Position numbers and translations under genes: made by a program. Positions 36,050 through 45,898 of a stretch of 64,000 nucleotides of DNA are shown here, piece by piece; position 1 is the first letter of the stretch; the number at the start of each line of letters is the position of its first letter. The notes beneath the pieces were generated by a model. The model had not been told where the DNA came from. It searched no databases and was given only the letters and a program-made list of their open reading frames with translations. Source of the DNA: Pristionchus mayeri (taxonomy: Eukaryota > Nematoda > Chromadorea > Rhabditida > Neodiplogasteridae); contig BTRK01000002.1 in NCBI GenBank assembly GCA_036245805.1, forward strand, positions 2,662,689-2,726,688, in the 5' to 3' direction.

Positions 36050-37139
36050 CAAAGTATAAATTTACAAAAACATTTACAAAAAACACTCACCCAAAATTGT
36101 CTCCATTAGCTCGTTCGAAGCCTCCTTGCCATCGGTTATTCAGGTAGTCAGTTCGCGTTCGCATAAAATAATGAGTAGCTTTGGCAGGAGGTGGATCGTT
36201 TTTGTCGTATTTGATCAGATTCTCCCCGTCCCAGTAGTCGCCTGAAGCTCATGTTCTATATATAGTTATACAATAATTTAGCAATTCCCATTGACGATTG
36301 CGACACCAACCCTCTCTGAGTTTCCACAATTTGGAGTGAATCATTAGTTGCTTTCCTCCAATTTCCTTTCCCTCCCTATCAATTCCAATCCACAACTTGT
36401 CGATTCCAAGAGAGTTTGCTTTCACTGAAATAATAACGTTAAAATATATTTTTTTTTGTTTTATTTCTTGCATATACTATCAATACAAAAACGCACTTCC
36501 AACAAATTTAGCATGCGTGCTAGAGTAGAAGACAGATATTTTGCCGCCTTTACAGTAGTTATTAGAGCCGGTGTAGTCCGAAATTTTTCCCTTCAAATAC
36601 TTGCCCTGAAAATAGACACATTTGTTGATAATTACAAATTTTTAAATCTTTTTATTGTCAAATATAACAATTTCCATTTAAATATTTTGAACAATTTCTC
36701 ACATTGCTGTCCTTCGGGAATACATAGCACTTGTCGTACATGAGGTGCGCATCGACGTCCATTGATTTCGGTCTTATAATTTTTGGTCCGTCCGGCTTGT
36801 TCGGGTCAGCAGGTATTTCTTCATTGTAATCATAGTTGGGCAGGCCAACACATTGGTAGGCCGCAGCTGAAAAGGAGCAAGTCATTTCGCAATTTCAGTA
36901 TAATTCCCAGATTAGATGAAAAAATTCTAAATTCACTCACTGACGGTGCACTTGGTCTGCTTTCCATCCGGCTCTCTTTTCACGAATGTCGTGGGAAAAT
37001 GGTCCAGGCAGGTCGCCAGAGCGTGCTTGTCAGTGCGACTCTGAATGAGTAAATGATATGCATGCAACTATGCTTTGTTAGAATACAATCAAGTCGATCG
37101 TAATATCTGAAAGAGTATATGTAATACAGGCATAAATCT

Positions 37140-37285
37140 TTGCAATGTTTTGTTTTTGGATATGCACTACGCTTGTCAGTGCGACTCTGAATTAGTAAGA
37201 GACTCTGAATAAGCGACTATAAGCGACTCTAAATCTAGTAAGACTCTAATAGCGACCCTAGTCAGCGACTCTGAATGATCAAGTG
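37140..37285. repeat. Repeated exon-edge fragments in copy C intron 2
   Basis: CTTGTCAGTGCGACTCTGAA, which is the 5' edge of exon 36941-37040 plus its acceptor, recurs at about 37166. GCGACTCTGAAT-like units follow several more times up to 37275, giving decoy acceptor sites ahead of the true one. Confidence 0.6.
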
Positions 37286-38393
37286 ATATTAAATTAAATG
37301 CGATTTTATTTGCATATAATCCAGTCAATCGTAAACTCTGAATAACTAAACAAATATGTACTGTGCTTGTTTTTTCGGGTGCAAAAAATCGAATTCTACG
37401 GTCACTGTGTGCTACTTCGCACTAAACTATATATACAATATTTGCAGAATTGACAACTCAATCACGTACAATCCAGTCGATCTTAATCGTGCACGTTTCT
37501 CCGTCGGTCGGATTCGGAAGCTCGTAGAGATTGCACTCTTTTGGAGTAGAGACACCTCCAAATGATAGCAGTGATATCTCCACAATAATAGCCAACCTTT
37601 AGCTTACTACAGTATACCAAATAACCTACCCCGCATAATGGTTACATGCAATGAACCCACATCCAGACCACTTAAAACTTACAATAACATCTACTCCCCC
37701 TCCTACCAACTACAGTATACCAAGCACCTATCCTTCAATCTCTATCCCCCGTCCCACACCTTCGCCCTATCATTCATCTCATCCATCCCCCCATCAACAG
37801 GTCGACTCCCCCCCCCCTCAGCACCGCTTGCCCGCCCATCCAAAGATCTATCTTAATTCCACAAATAACAACCAGCCTTTATCGTACTACATTACACACA
37901 TTAACCCCCCCCCCGCATAATGGTTGCATACAATAAACCCACATCGAGACCACTTCAACCTTACAATAGCATCTACTCCCCTCCAACCAACTACAGAATA
38001 ACACGCACCGTCCGCTCAACCTCTACCCCCACCCCACTGTCCCCTCCCAACCTCGCCCCACTGCATTCATCCCCTCCATCACTCCATCCACCGGTCGACT
38101 CAGCCAACTAAGCACCCCACTCGAACAATGATCTATCTTTATTCCACAATAATACCCAGCCTTCATCGTATTACATTACACCCATTGGTGGAGGCGATGG
38201 TGGGGGAGGGGAGAGGGGGTGGAGGGTACCCTCCACCCTCCATTGGGGCGATAGAGGTTGGGGGACATTGAGGGGGGGGCCTCCACCTCCAATTAAAAAA
38301 AAGGAAAATCCGCTCACCCTATAACGGCGCTCAGCAGAAGGAAGAGAGTCCTCGGCCGCCACATCGGAGGAGAGACGATTGAATGAATGAAAA

Positions 38394-38480
38394 ATGGAGG
38401 AGGAGGAGGAAGAGGAGGAGGAGGAGGAGGAGGAGGAGGAGGAGGAGGAGGAGGAGGAGGAGGAGGAGGAGGAGGAGGGA
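38394..38480. repeat. (GGA)n microsatellite in lectin copy C leader
   Basis: The longest of the four leader tracts, about 85 bp of GGA (CTC on the coding strand), 30 bp upstream of the copy C start codon. Confidence 0.9.
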
Positions 38481-38801
38481 GAGAGGAGGGGGAGAGGGAA
38501 ATGAGAGGCGAGAGAGTGGAGAGTGATGAAGAGACTAATCTCCCTTTGTTCAAGAGAGGTGAGAAAATCAATCTCGTTCTGATTCGAAATTGTTTCACAA
38601 ATATGTTTCAACAGAGAAATATAATGTTGCTGCTCAGGAAGATCATAGCGTACCCCCTGTAAGTGTGGTCTTTGCTTCAGTGCGTGTGTGGTAAGGTTAC
38701 AAGTTTCTTACATTGCGATGATGCTTGTGAGAACAGAGGAGGGGGATCAATGATTGCAATCCGACGGATGAGATCCGAAAATGATTGAAACCCTTGTTCG
38801 G

Positions 38802-38884
38802 GACTAGGTCGAATGAGAACTATGACGCAATGCCGCATTTGATGTATCACAGGCGGTATGACGTCATAGTTGTCATCCGACCTA
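38802..38884. repeat. MITE family 1
   Basis: ACTAGGTCGAATGAGAACTA at one end and its near-complement ending CATCCGACCTA at the other, with GGCGGTATGACGTCATAGTT inside. It lies upstream of copy C, between it and the ribosomal-exon mosaic. Confidence 0.8.
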
Positions 38885-38889
38885 AAATC

Positions 38890-39795
38890 ATATAAGTTTC
38901 AGTGCCCAATATAAAGCAGATTCTGCTTCAATGGCTCATCTATGAGCGATTGCGATCCCCAGTTTCGGGAAACATGCCAGGCGGTAAGTTCATTCTCTGT
39001 TGAATTTCATACTCAAAAAAGGGGCCGCTTATTGTCTGGTATGTCCCCTGATTACCACGGGGGGTGTCAAACACGGTTTGTATTGTGATGATACCTCAAC
39101 ATAGCTTCATTTAAGGAAGGTTGCCATCGAAGACGAGATTACAGATTCGCATGTTGCTGTGAGGATGATCCCCGCAGCAGCCAATTCCACTAAAGTTGGA
39201 GAAATGAAACCATGGTCGCATCATTCCACACACTCTCTTGCCGTTCAACCTGTAGGGAGTGTGTGTAAAATGAAGAATTACGAACTCTTCCACATTCTCC
39301 ATCTCATCACCTGCCGCAGTGATTGCAGCGCGTTATTAAAGGGATTTGGCATAATATCATGAATTTATTTCATTTCACTTTAAATGACCAAATATTATGA
39401 TAAATGTAAATAAAAAATAATACAAATTAATATAATAATTAATTTATGCAGTTAAAAGTACGTTATTGAAATACCCAGTACGAGAGTAACGTTGATTCGC
39501 TATGGTCCGCTAAACAGCGATATGGTGGGTTTTGGCAGTTTGCCAAGTTCCTCTTGGAGCTTCTGATTCTTTTCCGACGTCTCTTGGCATTTTCTTTGTA
39601 TTATTGGCTCATTCAGTACTTATTTTCTAGTTTGCTTCAAGCTAATCACTATTTTGAACATTCCCGCTTGAAATTCACGACACGAACCCAGTCAATCACG
39701 CTAGAATTTTGTTTCGTTGAACCAGCCTGATGACCTTCGTCTCTTTACCGTGGCGTGTGTATTATTGTTTGTTAAACTATAATATTGTGCGCATT
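38890..39795. other. Stretch without a recognised gene
   Basis: An ATGCCAGGCG followed by a GTAAGT donor near 38974 could be a small first exon for the fragments at 39800 onward, but nothing confirms it. No domain or repeat family is recognised here. Confidence 0.35.
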
Positions 39796-39799
39796 ACAG

Positions 39800-41858
39800 A
39801 GGGCCATACCGTCCCTCACCATGCCCGAGAAGTTCCAGCACATCCATCGTGTGATGAACACCAACATCGATGGGAACAAGATGATCCCTTTCGCCCCTTC
39901 CTCCCAGCAAGGTTTGTCCCGTTTACTTTGGTTCTCAATTCTTTAGTTTGACTCATCTTTCCTGGGAAAAATTGCCCAACTTTCTCCTTATCGCACTCTC
40001 TATTGCTTCATGACTGGCGAAAGAGCACGTAAAAAGAAGAGTCAGGTTTTTTCGACACACTCTGCGACATTGTTATTTCGTGTACTATATTCATGTGTTT
40101 AGTGGGCAGGATTTGTAGGTAGAAAACATGTCCTGTACTTCATCTTATTCCGTTCAGGGAGTCGACCGGCGATAAGTTTGCCCTCAAGTGGATCGACACT
40201 TCCTCCAAGTTCGGCCACGGACGCTTCCAGACCACTGCCGAAAAGAAGGCCTTCATGGGCATTGACAGGTACGCTTATTTTTTTCGATCAAATCATGTGT
40301 CTTGATTTCGTTCCTGGTTTGGAAAAAAGGAATACTTTGGTACAAATCGTTCATGGCCAACTGTTTCACCCCAACTTCTAATTAGCCACACGAATTTCAT
40401 GTTTTAATTTTGAGCCTTTCAAAGCAACGCCCATAGCTCACTAATAGGTTATTATTTATCTCTACTATACAAATAATATTTATATTGATTTATAAATATT
40501 AAATTGTTTATTTTAAAAATATTTACAGCTCGAAATACGCTTAACGATTATCGATTTTTCTTAAATGTTTTGATTGGTTGTCCTTATGGATTTCGACAGC
40601 TTTAAAATATTCTCCTTATATTTGCCATTCGAAAATGGTGCTGTGAGCAATATAATATGAAAAATAAAGCAATTTAGAGATAAATTTAGACGGCGACTTG
40701 ATTTGAAGAATAATTTTCACATGGTTTTTTCCATTTTTTCTCTCGATTATTTTTTGTTTCGTTCTACAACTTGCTAAAGCCACGCTCACCTCAGGCTACT
40801 TGTGCAATATGCTTTGCCTTCATACTCATGGCATTTGGGATGATTTTTGTGTTTTGCTTCGTGGTGAGAACAATGGGCCGTGAAGGGAAATGATAGGCTT
40901 AGGCACACTTCGCCGGATCCATTTTAGTAATTATTTTATCGAGGGCGTATTACCAGCGCCAGCATTTCTGCATTATGTCGTACCAGAATGAGCGGAGTAG
41001 GAATGAGGAGGAAGTATGACAGGATAGGATAGGTGATGGTCGAAAATTATTTACTAAAATTACTAACTAACCGTAACGTATGGTACTCTTCAGCTATACC
41101 GTCATACCCTATCCTATCATACCTCCTCCTCATTCGTACCCCGCTCATTCTGGTACGACATACTGCAGAAGTGCCCCAGTGCCTATATCATTTCAGGAGT
41201 TCGAGATCATCGACTACTCCTGCTCCAACCTGAAGGATGAGGGTCTCAAGATCATGCCCAGAAGCAGACCAGGTTTGTAATATTGTGAATAGATGAAAAA
41301 AGATGTATCGCCTGGTCCGACATAACGCAAAATTGACAATGCGCGTTCAAGGACGTTTGTTGTACTCGTGTACTTCGAACAATATCGATATGCTCGACAT
41401 TTATGTTATTGCAGAGCCGGATACTGCACCCGCTTCAAGGCCTTCGTCGCTATTGAAGATTTATTGGCGGATCCCGGTGAGTGGGTGCTCTTTATCACGT
41501 CAGCACCATAACATTCCTGCTTTGGTACCATTTAGGACGAAATCGGCATGTCTGTACCAGACACGTATCACATAGTAGTACCGGTACCAGGAATGTATCA
41601 CGTAGTACCACGAGGTACAAGACCGTCGAATGGGACTAGAAATTCCATATTATCCCGAATGAATACTTTTTTAAAACCCTGATAACAAGTGCCTCGAGCG
41701 AGTTAAAAATAAAAATCCGATTGCAGTATTTTGAAAAAGTTTTTCTCCCTTGTGTCATAAAAAATATTTTCTTATGCAGTGGTGGACGCGGAGGAAAGGA
41801 AGGAGACAAGGAGTGGATGCCCGTGACCAAGGTCGGACGTCTCGCCAAGGACATATAG
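39800..41858 (+). pseudogene. Mosaic of ribosomal-protein exon fragments (RPS18, RPL3, RPS2)
   Basis: Five exon-like blocks bounded by AG/GT sites. Block 39800-39911 reads [18 protein letters not shown], the start region of small-subunit protein S18. Block 40158-40268 reads [18 protein letters not shown] and KAFMG, the C-terminal end of large-subunit protein L3. Blocks 41197-41272 (EFEIIDYSCSNLKDEGLKI) and 41415-41476 (CTRFKAFVAIED) are consecutive parts of small-subunit protein S2. Block 41780-41858 ([19 protein letters not shown], then stop) belongs N-terminal to them in S2 but lies 3'. The frames do not join, and a 4-nt loss before AGAAGCAGACC shifts the S2 frame. No block forms a complete ribosomal protein, so this is a scrambled pseudogene array, possibly still spliced. 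Exon matches come from recognition of conserved ribosomal sequences. Confidence 0.75.
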
Positions 41859-41985
41859 GTTGGCTAGTGTTGATTTTGTGAAGACAAAAAAAGTATTAGC
41901 TGGGTTGGTCGAAAAGTGTACATTGACAATAACATGCTTCTTTTTATTTACTGACAAATATAACAAATTGCGGGTACAGTAATAA

Positions 41986-44960
41986 CTAGATTTCAACACT
42001 GCGCTGGGAAACCTCAAATTCTTCGTCCTCGCTAGAATCCCCGAAGTCCAATTGCTCTTCTTCATACATGTCGTATCCCGACTCTCGCTTTGCCTTCTCC
42101 TTCATATCCCACCAGTTCACAAGCTCGTCAAACACATCGTCCTCAGGGATTCCCAATCTCGCGATTTCACGCGCCTCGCTTAGCTCCTCCCGCACTTTCA
42201 AGCTCTCCGCCAATATCTGGAAATAAATATATGTGGAATTTATTTTAGTTGTATTTCGGGAATGCTAATTATTTCGCCCTCCAAACATGGGTACCCGCTC
42301 CTCTCTTTCTTTTGATTGCTCCCACCAATCGTCCTTTCCTCTTGAGAACGGTGTTCCCTATTTCGGCTCTCTGCAGAGGTAGGTCATCGAGGTCATAGGT
42401 CATTGTAATGTAGCATCGATACTAGCATTTTGAGCTTGTAGGACGGGGGCGAGCTGCAGTTATTACACCCTAACGCTGATCTATTTGGCCATTGTTTTAC
42501 TAACCATGCTAGCATCTTCGGGGCATACATCAAGCTCAGTGAGTGATAACGCTCATTGATCGATGTATCGATCAATGAGGCAGCAGTCAAAAAGGCCTTT
42601 TCGAACTTTGGCGCAAAGACCAATGTGCGAATCAACTCGAGCTCATCCGAATTTGCCTGAGAAAAATGGTATAATTTCGAATACGGTCTCTCAGATTGAC
42701 TAACCAGCAGTATCTCTCGCTTTTCGCCCTTCTTCAGCTTCTTTAGTCTACCATGCTCGCACTTGGTAACAATTTCGAAGCCATCGCCCTATTATTGAAT
42801 TATTTTATTGCTATCGCACTATTTGTTCACCTTTTTCCATTTATGCTTCCCCTGGATGTGCATGACGAACGACCTAACTACTTCTAGTGCACGTTTTCGA
42901 TCTTTCAATAGAGGGTATTTATTATGGACGCAATATAGATGGTTGAAAAACTTCTGATAAATTGAAGCGAGTGCGGGATTGGCCTTTACGAGCTAAATAG
43001 TCATTTTTTTTTAAAGAAATATATGTTCTCCTCCCAACCTTCCACCATTTTTTTCTTATCGGCCGCTGGACGTGCCACGAATCATTGAGTACTTCAATAT
43101 GTGCAGTCTTGGGCTCCTCTCGCAGTTTCTTATTAACCATTGCATTTTGGTCACCAACTCGCGTGCTGAGCATACAACGTCTTTCCTCTTAGATACAACA
43201 TTAGATCACGTTATCTCTATCCCTGCATCGATAAGCTGAACCAGAGCTCTCTTTACTCCCTCGGACTCCATACGAATCGAAATTCCATCTAGAATAGGTA
43301 TTATTTTTTCGGAATTCACAATCCCTTATACCTATCCCTGGCATATTCTTATGCATCGCAACTCCTGCCAAAGCCAGTTTCGTATTACAATCAATTACGG
43401 TGTCCTTATTATTCGTCGAGGTGAAGCCGGGGCAGTCGAACTGACCATCTATTGAAACTTGCAGCCCCTTACCCTAAACGCTCAATTTAATGATCATGCT
43501 TTATAGCTTCCTATTTACCGCCGATGCGTTAACTGCTACTTCCCGCACTATTTCCTGCATCTCCTCGTGCACTCGCTCAATTGCAACACTCCCTATTTCG
43601 CTTACTACTTTCCGCATTTGTCTTTCCGACGACATATCCATTCCTAGCAAATTCGCCCAATCATGCAATCTCTGAAGTTTTTAGTTTAGATTTTTTCATA
43701 GTATTTTTCCTCACCGCAGGTCTCATGCCTGTGATGAAAGATGCGATGGGAATGAAATGATTGGCCGAGTACACATGGCTTTTCCCTCTCCCAACCTTCT
43801 CCTGTCCTTCCCATTTGATGCTAGCCTTGCATTCCAGGCAATCGTAGTTCACTATCAGCGCACTACCCTTTGTCCTCGTCTCGATTAGACTTCGATCGAG
43901 CCGAGCCCCGCACTCTTCACACCGTTCAAACAAGCGCATCAGGCAGCTATGCTCAATAATTCCATAGCGCCTGGCTACATCAATACTCTCGGCCTCTTCC
44001 TCATCAATCTCATGATCCTCCTCCTCATGCATGCTATCTTGGGAATACCGATATTCCGTATCCTAGAATCTATTTATTCTAGCGTATCCCTCATAGCCCA
44101 CTAACCTCGAGTTCCACAGTAGTCATAGTAGCTGTGGAAACAGCACTTTTAAATTTCTTGGGCACAACTTCATCAGTATCATTCCAGGAATCGACATCGA
44201 TTGAATCGTTGAGGGAGAGGGAGGCGGTCGACCAAACTGGCTGAATTTTTTTCTCTTCGTTTTTCATTGTTCTATTTTCGTTTGTATATCATCACATTGT
44301 TTTTCCAGTGATTTGTTTTCATATCAATACTCGTTGTAGTAATAGAATATATAATTTCTGAAAAATATAGCATAAAGACTGACATTGAGAGTGTCCTCAT
44401 GTGAGAGTAGCGACAGTGGAGCACGAGGGGATCTCGTCTCACTCTGAATGTCTCTAGCTGATGATTGGGATATATTTAGTAACGAATGATAGTAAGGCCA
44501 AGTGGGTAAGGATATTGTTGAACAGGACTCGCCCGCTCATGCCATGATGCTGATTCATGCAACCGAGAGTTGTGTTCTGCCTTGGGATGGAGGTCAGCTG
44601 GCCTCGTGGTTCGAAGGGGTAGGGTAGGGAGAGTAAGAGATCTTGCGGGAACAGCTCTATGCTGGAAGCCCACATTGTGAATGAATCTTGTTGCATTTAT
44701 ACTAGATAGCAGGCAGTAAAGGTAGGGGAACTCACGTCAATGGGAAGGTCGTCGATCTGCTTGTCGAAATGGCGTTCACACCATCGGGGATCTTTTTTCT
44801 GTCGATGCTTGTTGAGCAGATCCGCCGTCTCCTCATCATCTTTGTTCAATCGTAGAACCCATTCCCTCTGTTTAACAGGACGACTGGCGGGGGGAAATCG
44901 TTTGGTCCATAGCGCAACTTCGTTGCACAAGAAACACCGTTTATATCTCGCTAATTCCAT
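41986..44960 (-). pseudogene. THAP-domain plus transposase-like protein, 7-bp duplication frameshift
   Basis: The start ATG (44960) is 4 nt after an acceptor. Exons: 44736-44960, 44106-44240, 43715-44062, 43519-43671, 43332-43473, 43210-43288, 43039-43165, 42831-42992, 42705-42788, 42287-42656, 41986-42216. Exon 1 is a THAP-type zinc motif (CFLC, CERHF). Exon 3 has an acidic start, then a CEEC/CLEC zinc pair. Exons 4-9 resemble the RNase-H-like part of THAP-linked transposase-derived proteins: SIDGQFDCPGF (probable catalytic Asp), GIEITTRVGDQN, and HIEVLNDSWHVQRPI. The introns are tiny (40-50 nt). The frame is open up to LHYND, where AGGTCAT is duplicated in tandem at 42390-42403 (plus strand). 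This puts TGA at 42396-42394 and cuts off about 105 residues, including a basic RKGRLVGAIKRKR stretch and an acidic tail. Removing one repeat unit restores the frame by inspection. A mobile element origin is likely, but I found no terminal repeats. Confidence 0.72.
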
Positions 44961-45898
44961 GATGCTGAATCAGATATTGTGTGTTCGATAAATATGGGTA
45001 ATGGAAAAACTTGAAACTACACAAAAAATCGATGAAAATACGGTAAAAATGGAAATACGGAAAATTGGTGTAGAGCGAGCGTGCGCCTCAACTTTCCGCA
45101 GTTTCTGCACCCAGTCTAGAACGCGGCTCCGGTCTTGAACTTTGATCTTCATTCTCCACTTAACAATTAATTTTTCTTTTTATTTTTTTTTTGCAAAAAT
45201 GATCGGAAAGGTGATAGATTTCATATGAGCGTCAATGTTCTAAGAGTGCCAGGTCCCTTTAAACTTGTTTTTGTAGAACCGCTAAAGAATAAAATCGGCG
45301 GAACCGTATTTCAGTTTGGGACGTTCTAGTTCACGACATGCGTGCATCTCTTTCAGACTGATCATTCGATAAATGTTTTACTGGAAATCTGAATTCAAAA
45401 TTACATGAAAGGTGCACGATTCAGAAAAGAGAAATTATGAAAAATAGAGAAACTTTCGAATGCATCAGAATGCATCAAGATGAATGATTCATATTTCACA
45501 TACAATGCTATGATAAAAATAAATTCCTACAAATAAGAAAAAGAAAATTTCAAAGAAAGAAATAATTGCAATTTTAATGTTAAAACAAGTCAATCGTGGA
45601 AGGTATCTCATAAATATGAGTGGCTCTGATCGAATAAGAGATTATCCCAAAATACGCTAGTATGAAGGGTGAAATGATAAAATCCATGTGATTCAGCTTT
45701 GCAGATTCCGAAAAACGTGATTTGTGCAATGCATATCGTCATTCCCTTATTTCATGTCGCTTTGGTAGAATATGCATGTGCTCACCTCCTTTACTGTTAG
45801 CATGTTTGGCCCAGATACCCCACACGATGTACTTCTCTATTGTTTTTATGTAATATTTAAAAATATTTACAAATTTAATGTTTACTTTTAGGCGAACA

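Larger units (their letters stand above)
29537..38364 (-). pseudogene. Lectin-like copy C: two CTLDs plus EGF-like region, two nonsense codons
   Basis: Mirror partner of copy B. Exons from the start: 38318-38364 (signal MWRPRTLFLLLSAVIG), 37470-37555, 36941-37040, 36703-36866, 36497-36605, 36311-36424, 36091-36241, 35541-35581, 35454-35495, 35248-35395, 35122-35200, 31901-31963, 31451-31558, 31278-31374, 31025-31078, 30874-30978, 30565-30651, 30365-30453, 29955-30071, 29751-29816, 29537-29614. Lectin-domain marks are KCYVF, LGIDKLWIGI, NNRWQG and FACEF, then RCVYVSS and AICSM; the EGF-like part has FFQQCKTDKPC. Lesions: GGA in copies A and B is TGA at 35460-35458, and a Cys codon in the EGF-like part is TGA at 30628-30626. 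Exons 1 and 2 also do not share a reading phase with the obvious splice sites. Intron 11 (3.2 kb) holds a tRNA-like repeat, a fold-back and a mariner fragment. Confidence 0.8.

Noticed and set aside
38171..38662. Long Ser-, Pro- or Gly-run frames
   Set aside because: They are translations of the GGA microsatellite in six frames; only the minus-strand signal exon is real here.
43170..43210. A frameshift in the transposase-like gene after GIEIT
   Set aside because: A 44-nt intron with GTGATC donor and GCTCAG acceptor joins the exons in frame, giving GIEITTRVGDQN.
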